Assembly (NCBI RefSeq): GCF_900162725.1
Contig: NZ_LT799418.1
Coordinates: forward strand, 1-57,123
Length of the DNA stretch: 57,123 nucleotides
Origin: Parabacteroides sp. Marseille-P3160
GTDB lineage: Bacteria > Bacteroidota > Bacteroidia > Bacteroidales > Tannerellaceae
Direction: 5' to 3'
Made by a program: the position numbers and the translations under genes. A model generated the notes under the pieces. The model worked only from the letters and a program-made list of their open reading frames with translations, ran no database searches and had not been told where the DNA came from. This document shows, piece after piece, positions 1 to 7,627 of this stretch. Position 1 is the stretch's first letter; every line of letters starts with the position of its first letter.

Positions 1-55
1 GTCTTTCAATGAACTCTTTTGCTTGCGTCCGGCTGGTTATTGTCGAACGTGGGTG

Positions 56-87
56 CAAAAGTAAACCTTCTTTTTGGCTTGTACAAA
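56..87 (-). promoter_or_regulatory. Canonical Bacteroidetes promoter, leftward, for a gene outside the window
   Basis: On the minus strand a -33 TTTG (84-87) is followed after exactly 20 bp by TACTTTTG (56-63), matching the sigma-AB consensus TTTG-N19-21-TAnnTTTG. Transcription would start near position 49 and leave the window to the left. The driven gene is not visible. The rest of 1-651 holds two palindromic repeats (see 201-259 and 372-460) and no convincing gene. Confidence 0.7.
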
Positions 88-200
88 TCTTTTTACCGGT
101 TTTTTTGAGCTTTTTTTACAGGGAAAATATAAAGGGATGGGATAGAATGGAATAGAGAGGAGATGATTCGTAATTAAACGCTCTTTCTGAACGGGGGAAT

Positions 201-259
201 GGCTGTTTTTCTTCCGCCAGAGGCAAGGGGAAAAAGCGGAAAAACGGCGGAAAAACAGC
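201..259. repeat. Inverted repeat (hairpin) in intergenic DNA
   Basis: GGCTGTTTTTcttCCGCC at 201-218 pairs with GGCGGAAAAACAGCC at 245-259: 15 paired bases with a 3-nt bulge in the left arm. The loop is purine rich and contains a further AAAAAGCGG/AAAAACGGCGG echo. It lies between the leftward promoter at 56-87 and rnhA. It could be a transcript barrier or a degenerate mobile palindrome; the sequence does not say which. Confidence 0.5.
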
Positions 260-371
260 CTTCGACTGCATCAAAGACATGGGAATAAACTGATTATGGC
301 TAATTTACATATCCACACGGATCATTCGGCCAATCCGGTGCCGTATTTTCAGGTACTCCATGTTTTATTTT

Positions 372-460
372 ACCAAGGTGGGCCTGGTGGCTCACCATGA
401 TGGGCCACCAGGCCTACCTTGGTGTGTCTGCAGGCCCACCAAGGTGTAATAAAAAAACGA
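372..460. repeat. REP-like palindromic element, family A, copy 1
   Basis: Arms at 372-390 and 405-423 form a 19-bp inverted repeat with one mismatch around a 14-nt loop rich in TGG/CCA. A tail at 427-460 (CTGCAGGCCCACC... then GGTGTAATAAAAAAACGA) closely matches the tail of a second element at 52540-52572. The upstream ATTCGGC...TCCG stretch near 324-340 also resembles sequence near 52436-52449. Two related elements 52 kb apart with the same internal order indicate an interspersed repeat family. Confidence 0.7.
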
Positions 461-620
461 GTACGGGGAAATGGGGAAACGCATTGGCCCAGGAACCAGC
501 TCTACCTTGATTAATCCCGGGTGATCAACTAAAGTCGAATAATAGACAGAATCACGAAGAATTAATATGAGTGACTGCAAATGTCTGTTTGAAAATGCAT
601 CTGTTACGAGAGAAGCTTCT

Positions 621-628
621 TATCTTTG
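621..628 (+). promoter_or_regulatory. -7 element for rnhA
   Basis: TATCTTTG fits TAnnTTTG and lies 23 bp before the chosen start codon at 652. No TTTG is found at 19-21 bp upstream (nearest 588-591), so only the -7 half is supported. Confidence 0.5.
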
Positions 629-651
629 CGGTAGATTCATTGCATGGAAGA

Positions 652-1275
652 ATGGCTAAAAAGAAGTTTTATGTGGTTTGGAAGGGACTTGATCCGGGCG
701 TTTACGACAACTGGGAAGAGTGCAAAAGACAGGTGGAAGGACAGAAAGGCGCACGCTACAAGTCATTCGAGAGCCCGGAGGAGGCTCGGGAAGCTTGGGC
801 AAAAGGCGCACCGGCGTATCCCGGGCGGCGGAAAGCTTCTGTGAAAAAAACAGATGGAGCCATCGGCAAGCCGATCCTGAATAGTCTTGCGGTAGACGCC
901 GCCTGCAGCGGTAATCCGGGGGATATGGAATACCGCGGCGTTTATGCAGCGAATGGCCAGGAACTCTTTCACGTCGGTCCGATGAAAAAAGGCACAAACA
1001 ATGTAGGTGAGTTTCTGGCAATCGTACACGGACTGGCTTTCCTGAAGAAAAACACTTCGGATCTGCCTCTCTATTCCGACAGCCGGAATGCCATCCTATG
1101 GGTACGAAACAAGAAATGCAAAACAAAATTGGAACGCTTGCCGGAGAACGAACCGATCTTCGACTTGATCGAACGGGCGGAGCACTGGCTCCAATCAAAT
1201 ACTTATACCACCCCGATCCTGAAGTGGGAAACGGAAGCCTGGGGTGAAATCCCTGCCGACTTCGGACGGAAATAA
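652..1275 (+). CDS. rnhA: Ribonuclease HI with N-terminal viroplasmin domain
   Basis: Hydrolyses the RNA strand of RNA-DNA hybrids in the cytoplasm, as expected for replication and R-loop housekeeping. The 207-aa protein opens with the viroplasmin/hybrid-binding fold (about residues 4-48, KKFYVVWKG...VYDNWEEC). The RNase H domain follows, with acidic catalytic residues visible as D82 (AVDAACSGNPG), E120 (NNVGEF) and D143 (YSDSRNA), and ends in GEIPADFGRK. The start at 652 is chosen because the viroplasmin domain begins immediately after it; an upstream in-frame start at 571 would add 27 unrelated residues. A -7 element sits at 621-628. A diverged copy of this gene's 3' end lies at 5259-5440. 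Confidence 0.93.
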   Translation: MAKKKFYVVWKGLDPGVYDNWEECKRQVEGQKGARYKSFESPEEAREAWAKGAPAYPGRRKASVKKTDGAIGKPILNSLAVDAACSGNPGDMEYRGVYAANGQELFHVGPMKKGTNNVGEFLAIVHGLAFLKKNTSDLPLYSDSRNAILWVRNKKCKTKLERLPENEPIFDLIERAEHWLQSNTYTTPILKWETEAWGEIPADFGRK

Positions 1276-1333
1276 ACGAAAGACATTACCTCTCCTCCCG
1301 GCGGAACGAACTCCTACTGGAAAAAGCAGCCGC

Positions 1334-2455
1334 CTACTTCACAAACGGCCAATAATTTTCGGGTGTAACGACCTCATAGGTCGAATGGGGATAGGTAACC
1401 GCAAAGGCTTTCGGCGGACGGCTCTTTGCCTTGCCATTCCATTTGAACTCGAACGCGTGCAAGACTCCATCCAGATCCTCTATTAAGTCTATTTCTTGTT
1501 GCTCATGGGTACGCCAAAAAAATAGCTGCGCAAAATTAGATGAATAGGAGTTTCGCTTCACTCTCTCGCTTACCATGAGGTTTTCCCATAACGCACCGAC
1601 ATCATTTCGCAACTCCAACGGGGCAAAGTTCGACAGTATGGCATTCCTTACGCCGTTATCATAGAAATATATCTTTTTCCCTTTCTTAATCTCATTTCGC
1701 AGATTCCGGCTGAACGAATCTAAGCGGAACACCACAAAACATTTCTCCAATAAATTGATATAGGTTTCAACCGTCCCCCGGTCCACTCCCAAGAGATTAC
1801 TCAACTCATTATATGACACCTCGCTTCCTAACTGCAAAGCCAACGCCCTAACCAGTTTCTGGATAAGTTCCGGTTTCTTTATTCCCTTGTAGGCAAATAA
1901 ATCCTTGTACAAATAATTATTGGTAAGAGCCATTAACGTGCGCTTCGCATTAGCCGGCTCTGTCACCACTTCCGGATAAAGCCCATAAATCATCCGGCTT
2001 TCAAGCAACCTGTTTTCTTCTCTTTCGGAAGAAGCTACGGCCAATTCGGACAAAGAGAACGGATATAAGTTATACTCTATCAATCGACCCGTTGCCGGTT
2101 CATTTATCTCATCCGCCATATCAAGTGAAGAAGATCCGGTGACAACAACCTGTGTCGACAGTTTCAAATCGCCAATCATCTTTAAGGTCAGACCTATATT
2201 TTTGACTCGTTGGGCCTCGTCTATAAAGGCCAAATCATATGACGAGAGCAAATGCTTTAACTCGGTAGAGGTCCTTCCTTCTAAAGCAAGGACATCGTCT
2301 ACATTGTCGCAATTCAAGAAAAGCGCTTTGTCCGTCCCGTCCTGCAGTTCGGAAAGCAATGTCGTTTTCCCGACCTGTCTTGCTCCCAGCAGGACAATCA
2401 CCTTTTTACGCCCGTAATCGGCCAATATTAAGTCCTTAATTATTCGTTTTATCAT
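1334..2455 (-). CDS. AAA-type ATPase with DUF4143 C-terminal domain
   Basis: A 373-aa member of the Bacteroidetes ATP-binding/DUF4143 family, whose cellular role is not established. Walker A is GARQVGKTT (residues 24-32) and Walker B is LAFIDEAQ (75-82); a sensor-like VVTGSSS follows. The C-terminal half carries the DUF4143 signature, with a winged-helix-like segment (SYNELSNLLGVDRGTVETYINLL, split as SYNELSNLLG and VDRGTVETY) and a nuclease-like ending (EIDLIEDLDG, FEFKW). The ATG at 2455 is preferred over the upstream start at 2494 because the promoter at 2470-2502 lies between them; this leaves only a very short leader. The gene stands alone and is divergent from the lipoprotein at 2741. 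Confidence 0.85.
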   Translation of the reverse strand: MIKRIIKDLILADYGRKKVIVLLGARQVGKTTLLSELQDGTDKALFLNCDNVDDVLALEGRTSTELKHLLSSYDLAFIDEAQRVKNIGLTLKMIGDLKLSTQVVVTGSSSLDMADEINEPATGRLIEYNLYPFSLSELAVASSEREENRLLESRMIYGLYPEVVTEPANAKRTLMALTNNYLYKDLFAYKGIKKPELIQKLVRALALQLGSEVSYNELSNLLGVDRGTVETYINLLEKCFVVFRLDSFSRNLRNEIKKGKKIYFYDNGVRNAILSNFAPLELRNDVGALWENLMVSERVKRNSYSSNFAQLFFWRTHEQQEIDLIEDLDGVLHAFEFKWNGKAKSRPPKAFAVTYPHSTYEVVTPENYWPFVK

Positions 2456-2469
2456 AAATTCTTTTTCTG

Positions 2470-2502
2470 CAAAGTTAATAACAAGAATAAGCAAACCGCA
2501 AA
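2470..2502 (-). promoter_or_regulatory. Promoter of the DUF4143 ATPase
   Basis: Minus-strand TTTG (2499-2502), a 21-bp spacer and TAACTTTG (2470-2477) match the sigma-AB consensus. The start point predicted near 2463 leaves about 8 nt before the ATG at 2455. The -33 box falls inside the first unit of the 32-bp repeat array at 2491-2576, so a protein bound to that array would be placed to affect this promoter. Confidence 0.7.
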
Positions 2503-2576
2503 ATTCGATATAATTTTATGGTTTAAACCACAGAATTAATACTACAATTGTGATTTAAGCCGCAGGATTCAGTATA
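2491..2576. repeat. Three imperfect tandem repeats with exact 32-bp period, operator-like
   Basis: The core AAACCnCAnnATT recurs with AAACC/AAGCC starting at 2493, 2525 and 2557, exactly 32 bp apart. Units read AAACCGCAAAATTCGATATA, AAACCACAGAATTAATACTA and AAGCCGCAGGATTCAGTATA. The middle unit is preceded by the palindrome TGGTTTAAACCA (2519-2530). A weaker fourth echo occurs near 2588. Thirty-two bp is about three helical turns, so the copies face the same side of the DNA. The array lies between two divergent genes and overlaps the ATPase promoter. Confidence 0.7.
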
Positions 2577-2643
2577 AATTTACGCTTGAGCCATGATTAT
2601 TTAAAAGATGAACCATGGCCATTCCATCAAAGCCTGATCGTCC

Positions 2644-2674
2644 TTTGAAATAATTAAAAGATTTACTTCCTTTG
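2644..2674 (+). promoter_or_regulatory. Promoter of the SusD-like lipoprotein
   Basis: TTTG (2644-2647), a 19-bp spacer and TTCCTTTG (2667-2674) match the sigma-AB pattern with one mismatch in the -7 box. The predicted start near 2681 gives a leader of about 60 nt before the ATG at 2741. Confidence 0.6.
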
Positions 2675-2740
2675 CATAATCTTATCATTAAAAGAAATAT
2701 TGAAACAACCTACAATTAGATATTGCTAAAACACATAAAA

Positions 2741-4924
2741 ATGAGAAACATATGCTTCCTTTTAATCGCAATTAATTTTCTTCTTTCTTGTTCAAAAGAG
2801 GATAAATTCGGAGAACCGGTGATTTATAATATACAAGGTAAAGTTGAAAAGGGGCCTTTTGTTAGTGGTTCAACCATAACCGTTCAGGAATTAGATGCTT
2901 CAATGAACCCAACCGGACGTACATTTAATGAGACTATCTCGGATAATGAAGGTAATTTTCTCATGGGATCTACTGAATTAAATTCCCCCTATGCTCTTTT
3001 AACCTCAAACGGATATTATTTTAATGAAGTTGAAGGAAGATTGTCCAGCGGGCAAATCACATTACAAGCGTTGGCAGATTTCTCGGATGCCGAGAATGTA
3101 AATATAAATATGTTTACACATTTAATAAAAGATCGGGTTCTGAAATTAATAAAAGAAAACGGATTGTCCTTCAACGATGCAAATAAGCAGGCCCAAAAAG
3201 AATTGCTAACTCTTTTTGGACTTCAGGCATATTCTTCTTCTACCGTTAGTTCTTTCTCAATTACTTTAGGAACAAATGAGGCCGGCGCATTAATTGCCGT
3301 TTCCTCTACTCTTTTAACCGATAAATCGGATGCCGAAGTTACAGAATATATGGCTTCGATCCGGAAAGAGTTTACAGACAACGGATCTTTAGGAGAATCA
3401 GCAAGGGAAAAATTATGGAGAAACGCTATAAAGATTGATTGGGACAGAATAAAAAGTAATGTCGTTGACCGATATAAAGAGTTAGGAAAAGAGATTTCAG
3501 TAAAAGATTTATCTTGGTTTATTGATTGGGACAAAGACGGAATTGCAGGCAATGAATTAGGAGAAGAAGGAGTAACCCCGATCCTTAAGTTTGATATAGA
3601 CACCTTATTTGTTCCCTCTTCGGGCGGAGATCATAAGATAAAAATCGAGACAAACATTCCTATAAGCTTGAATCCAATTTCTTTAGAAGAACCGCCTTAT
3701 AGCATTTATATACCAGAGGAGTTTTATATATATGAAAAAGATTCGATCGGTTATTCAAGGAAAGAACTGACATCTGATAATTACATAAATATAAGCATTC
3801 GTCCTGCCTCTTCCCGTTTGATGGAACCCTCCGAGATTACGATTTATAGCATGGATGGAAAAAGAAGCGCCCGGCTAGTGATCGTGCAAGAAGGAGATCT
3901 GACGAAACCCGTATCTTTCACAAAAGAAGGAATAGGTGCTCTCTCAACATTAATGGATCGAATGAACAATTATTCTTCTTTAATGTATACGATGGAAGCC
4001 TTTTATACCCAATGTTGGGATCATGATTTTCCTGATTATTTTAAACATAGGATTAATCCATCCGACCCTTACATAAACGATCTTTTTTCTGAGAGTTATG
4101 CAATAATTAATCAACTTAATATCTTTGAAGAACGCTCCGAAGATCGATATGTGATTTCGGCATTTAGAACGCTGAAGGCTCTACTATATTACCAGATGGA
4201 GGTACTTTGGGGAAATGTCTTTTATGTCAATTCGACAAATTGGGAAGAAAACTGGAATAGCCGACAAATGGAGGCAGAAGAACTTTTTCCTCTTTTTGAA
4301 AGTGATTTGTTATACTCCATATCAACCTTCTCAAAAAACAATTGGGACTTTACAACATATAATATGGCCTTTCCGAATGAGGATTTTCCTTCCATGATTT
4401 TAATACGGATATATATGCATTTAGGAAAATATTCGCAAGCATTATCTTTATTGAAGGATATAATTAACAAGGGAAATTACTCTTTGGAATCGACAAGACA
4501 AGCTTCTTTGAAGGATAAAAGCAAAGAACTTATTTATGCCTACCTATCAGAGTCCGGCAATCAGAATATATTTAGAAAAGTTATTGAAGCAAATGACGTT
4601 ATACCTGTTTTTTCTTTTACAGAGGTACTATTGAGTATTGCTGAATGTGAGTACAAACTGAATAATATTAGCCAAGCCGTTTCTTTCTTGAATCAAGTAA
4701 ATAAGGTTCGTAACATTCCTTTAGCCCAATCTTCCAGTTTTTTAACGGACTTAAAAACGGCTTGGAAGAGCGAGCTAAAAGGAAGTGGCACCTATTTTCC
4801 TTTTTTAAAACGCAATGGAATTGCAACGAGTGAATTGGGGATACAATCCTATCAACTTCTATACCCAATTCCTCTGTCTGAAATAATGCGAAACCCTAAC
4901 GCGAAGCAGAATCCGGGATATTAA
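2741..4924 (+). CDS. Orphan SusD-like lipoprotein with extra N-terminal and BACON-like domains
   Basis: A 727-aa predicted outer-membrane lipoprotein. The start at 2741 (ATG) gives a clean signal with lipobox LLSC (Cys17); the TTG at 2723 is less likely. Residues about 30-130 hold a secreted-protein domain starting IQGKVEKGPFVSGS. Residues about 280-386 look like a BACON/Ig-like fold ending in LVIVQEG. The last about 320 residues match the RagB/SusD helical region, including FRTLKALLYYQMEVLWG and the typical ending YPIPLSEIMRNPNAKQNPGY. SusD proteins capture ligand for a partner SusC, but no SusC gene is adjacent and the domain order is unusual. The gene is AT-rich and monocistronic, which suggests acquisition. 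Substrate unknown. Confidence 0.75.
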   Translation: MRNICFLLIAINFLLSCSKEDKFGEPVIYNIQGKVEKGPFVSGSTITVQELDASMNPTGRTFNETISDNEGNFLMGSTELNSPYALLTSNGYYFNEVEGRLSSGQITLQALADFSDAENVNINMFTHLIKDRVLKLIKENGLSFNDANKQAQKELLTLFGLQAYSSSTVSSFSITLGTNEAGALIAVSSTLLTDKSDAEVTEYMASIRKEFTDNGSLGESAREKLWRNAIKIDWDRIKSNVVDRYKELGKEISVKDLSWFIDWDKDGIAGNELGEEGVTPILKFDIDTLFVPSSGGDHKIKIETNIPISLNPISLEEPPYSIYIPEEFYIYEKDSIGYSRKELTSDNYINISIRPASSRLMEPSEITIYSMDGKRSARLVIVQEGDLTKPVSFTKEGIGALSTLMDRMNNYSSLMYTMEAFYTQCWDHDFPDYFKHRINPSDPYINDLFSESYAIINQLNIFEERSEDRYVISAFRTLKALLYYQMEVLWGNVFYVNSTNWEENWNSRQMEAEELFPLFESDLLYSISTFSKNNWDFTTYNMAFPNEDFPSMILIRIYMHLGKYSQALSLLKDIINKGNYSLESTRQASLKDKSKELIYAYLSESGNQNIFRKVIEANDVIPVFSFTEVLLSIAECEYKLNNISQAVSFLNQVNKVRNIPLAQSSSFLTDLKTAWKSELKGSGTYFPFLKRNGIATSELGIQSYQLLYPIPLSEIMRNPNAKQNPGY

Positions 4925-4957
4925 TAACCTACAAATAATAGACGGAAAACGATTGAT

Positions 4958-5440
4958 ATGGTAAACATCGCGCCGAAACATATTTCCATTATTATTTCGA
5001 CCTATAATCATCCCGAATGGTTAGAGAAAACCCTGTGGGGATATGAATGCCAATCGTATAAAAACTTTGACGTGCTGATTGCCGATGACGGCTCCGGAGA
5101 AGAGACGGCAACGCTGGTCAAGCAGTTCCAAAGGTCAAGCGGATTAACGATCAAACACGTCTGGCATCCGGATAACGGTTTCCAGAAATGTGAGATACTC
5201 AACCGGGCGATTATGAATACGGAGGCGGATTATTTGATCTTTACCGATCAGGATTGCAATCCTATGGGTACGAAACAAGAAATGCAAAACTCTGTTGGAG
5301 CGTGTACCGAAGAATGAGCCGATCTTTGATCTCATCGAGCGGGCGGAACGGTGGTTGCATACAAATATTTAACTACACAGATACTAAAGTGGGAGACGGT
5401 CGAATGGGGCGAAATACCCGCGGACTTCGGCCGGAAATAG
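4958..5440 (+). pseudogene. Truncated GT2 glycosyltransferase joined to a decayed RNase H 3' end
   Basis: The open frame from 4958 encodes about 100 residues of a family 2 glycosyltransferase (SIIISTYNHPEWLEKTL, the metal-binding ADDGSGEET, YLIFTDQDC). It then leaves homology at about 5259 and stops at 5317. From 5259 to 5440 the DNA aligns with the end of rnhA (1093-1275): 32 bases are identical at the junction and the rest has diverged. In the RNase H frame it reads ILWVRNKKCKT...NEPIFDLIERAERWL, with one base missing near 5370, then ILKWETVEWGEIPADFGRK and a stop. Both parts are incomplete, so neither product should work. The junction falls where GT2 and RNase H sequences share a short TGC-ATCC-like stretch, consistent with illegitimate recombination. 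Confidence 0.85.
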
Positions 5441-5467
5441 AATAATAATCTATAATTTAGCAAGCTA

Positions 5468-6199
5468 ATGTTTAAAATGTCAATTGTTACCGTTACATTA
5501 AATCATAGGGAATTACTTGAGTGTACAATGTTATCGGTTATAAATCAGACCTACAGTAATATTGAATATATTATTGTAGATGGAGGTTCGACGGATCATT
5601 CTATTGAATTAATAAAAAAGAATGAATCACATATAACAAAGTGGATTACGGAGAAAGATGAAGGAATCTATGATGCGATGAATAAAGGGGCTCGTTTGGC
5701 TTCAGGAGATTATCTTTGCTTTCTTAATAGTGGAGATATGCTAGTCTCTGATAATACGATCGAGCAGGTCGTAAAGGATATAGCATCAGGAAAGGACGCA
5801 AGTATCTTTTATGGTAATATTTGCGTGAAGAATTCGGAAAACGCATTAAAAGAAAAGAAAGCTTCGGAACCGACCAACAAGCAGCGTATGTTTTTCTGCC
5901 ATCAAAGTGCATTTGTTTCCATCAAATGGTTACAGAAGTATCCTTTTGATACTCGCTATAAAATGTCTGCGGACCTTAAATTTTTCAAGCAATGCTTTTA
6001 TGCCGATTGCGTCTTTAAGCATTTGGACTATCCGATTGTAATCTATGATCGGTCAGGCATTTCTCACCGGAATAGAAATGCAGGGCTCAGAGAAAATGTT
6101 GCAGTTATAAAGGAAATGGATCATGGAATTAGTAGGCTTCTTTTCTTATTTCTATTATATATTGTTCTCTATTGGAGAATGTTGAATAATAAATCGTAG
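5468..6199 (+). CDS. Family 2 glycosyltransferase
   Basis: A 243-aa GT-A fold glycosyltransferase predicted to transfer a nucleotide-activated sugar during surface polysaccharide or LPS assembly at the inner face of the membrane. The N-terminal SIVTVTLNHRE strand, VDGGSTD (37-43), DEGIYDAMNKG (64-74) and LNSGD (86-90) are typical of the family. A hydrophobic tail (LLFLFLLYIVLYW) may anchor it to the membrane. MFKM and MS are both possible starts. It follows the broken glycosyltransferase and precedes a GT4 gene with a 231-bp gap (6200-6430) in which no gene was seen. Donor and acceptor cannot be read from the sequence. Confidence 0.87.
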   Translation: MFKMSIVTVTLNHRELLECTMLSVINQTYSNIEYIIVDGGSTDHSIELIKKNESHITKWITEKDEGIYDAMNKGARLASGDYLCFLNSGDMLVSDNTIEQVVKDIASGKDASIFYGNICVKNSENALKEKKASEPTNKQRMFFCHQSAFVSIKWLQKYPFDTRYKMSADLKFFKQCFYADCVFKHLDYPIVIYDRSGISHRNRNAGLRENVAVIKEMDHGISRLLFLFLLYIVLYWRMLNNKS

Positions 6200-6430
6200 A
6201 TTTGACTTTTCAATCGTATAGTTTAGATAATAACTGTTTAAATTTTGCTCGTTAATTTGTTTCGCTCTGTTTTTTAGGGTAGTTGATTCATTTGCGAAGT
6301 GAGAATAGCGGGCTATTTGAACTAAGCAAAGGGAGCAAATACACAAAAACAAGACAAACAAATAACGAAATGCCTTTCTTAAAATGCTTTCGGAAAATTT
6401 AAACAGTTAATTAAGAATAAAAAACAAGGA

Positions 6431-7555
6431 ATGAGAATAGCATTTGATGCGAAACGTATAACGCACAATAGTACCGGACTTGGAAATTACAGCCGTTTTG
6501 TGGTAAATACACTTTGTACCTTCTTCCCCGGCAATGACTATCTGCTTTATGCTCCTGATCGGGGGAAAGAGGAATTAAGGAATCAGGTGAAGCAGGACGA
6601 CAGCATTTCTTATATTTATCCCCGATCGGGTGGTAAGTTACAGTCCTCTATCTGGAGAACATGGGGCATCCCGTCCAGTTTGAAAAAGGAGAAGGCCGAT
6701 CTGTTTCATGGACTTAGTAACGAACTGCCGCTCAATATAAAGAAGAGTGGAGTTCCTTCGGTCGTCACGATCCACGATCTCATATTTCTCCGTTATCCGT
6801 CCTATTATAAAAGCATAGACCGGGTTATCTATAACTACAAATTTAAACAAGCATGTCTGAATGCAAATAAGATTATTGCGATCAGTGAGATGACGCGCCG
6901 GGATATTCTTTCGTTTTATCCTATTCCGGAAGACAAGATAGAGGTCGTTTATCAAAGTTGTCATGCTACCTTTAAGCAGCGCCAAACAGAACAGGACAGA
7001 CAGCGTGTCAAAGAGAAATACCACCTCCCTTCCGCTTATATCTTATATGTAGGAAGCATGGAACAGCGGAAAAATTTACTACTACTTGCCAAAGCCCTAA
7101 AAAATATCCGGGAAGATATCAAAGTTGTTGCGGTAGGTAAAAGAACGCCTTACGCCTTTCTGGTCGAATCGTATATAAAAGAAAATAAAATGGAAGGCAG
7201 GCTTCTGTTGCTCCACAACGTTTCGTTTGCGGACTTGCCTGCTCTTTATCAGATGGCTTCCTTATTCGTCTATCCTTCTTTTTTTGAAGGATTTGGAATT
7301 CCTATCGTCGAAGCGTTGTATTCTCATATTCCGGTCATCGGAGCAACAGGCTCATGCCTGGAAGAGGCGGGTGGTCCGGATTCGTTGTATACAGATCCCA
7401 ATAATCCTGAAGAATTACAGCAGTTGATAGAACATATCCTGCAGAATCCGTCTGTTGCAGAGCAGATGTGCCTGAAAGGAGACGCATATGTCCGTCGGTT
7501 TGAAGACGAAGTAATCGCATCACAGATCATGAATCTCTATGTAAATCTTAAATAA
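6431..7555 (+). CDS. Family 4 glycosyltransferase (group 1)
   Basis: A 374-aa retaining GT-B glycosyltransferase. The N-terminal half has the acceptor-side pattern (MRIAFDAKRI, GLGNYSRFVV) and the linker VVTIHDLIFLRYP. The C-terminal donor half contains YILYVGSMEQRKNL and the nucleotide-sugar signature FEGFGIPIVEAL (about residues 285-296), and it ends with the usual C-terminal helix. It probably adds a hexose to the growing LPS core or O-chain in the cytoplasm. Its neighbours are GT2 upstream and UDP-galactopyranose mutase downstream, the latter with its own possible -7 box. Confidence 0.9.
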   Translation: MRIAFDAKRITHNSTGLGNYSRFVVNTLCTFFPGNDYLLYAPDRGKEELRNQVKQDDSISYIYPRSGGKLQSSIWRTWGIPSSLKKEKADLFHGLSNELPLNIKKSGVPSVVTIHDLIFLRYPSYYKSIDRVIYNYKFKQACLNANKIIAISEMTRRDILSFYPIPEDKIEVVYQSCHATFKQRQTEQDRQRVKEKYHLPSAYILYVGSMEQRKNLLLLAKALKNIREDIKVVAVGKRTPYAFLVESYIKENKMEGRLLLLHNVSFADLPALYQMASLFVYPSFFEGFGIPIVEALYSHIPVIGATGSCLEEAGGPDSLYTDPNNPEELQQLIEHILQNPSVAEQMCLKGDAYVRRFEDEVIASQIMNLYVNLK

Positions 7556-7592
7556 GATCCGTTGAAAATTTATATTGAACAAAAAGATTATC

Positions 7593-7600
7593 TATTTTTG
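7593..7600 (+). promoter_or_regulatory. Possible -7 element for glf
   Basis: TATTTTTG fits TAnnTTTG and lies 27 bp before the glf start codon. No TTTG is present at the right distance upstream, so support is partial. Confidence 0.35.
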
Positions 7601-7627
7601 TAAGCAATGCGATAGATCATAGAAACA

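Noticed and set aside
2491-2576. CRISPR array
   Set aside because: Only three short, imperfect units of a 32-bp period with no distinct spacers and no cas genes; better explained as operator-like repeats.
5254-5445. A separate small gene at the end of the glycosyltransferase remnant
   Set aside because: The DNA aligns with the 3' end of rnhA in a different frame; the small open frame is accidental.
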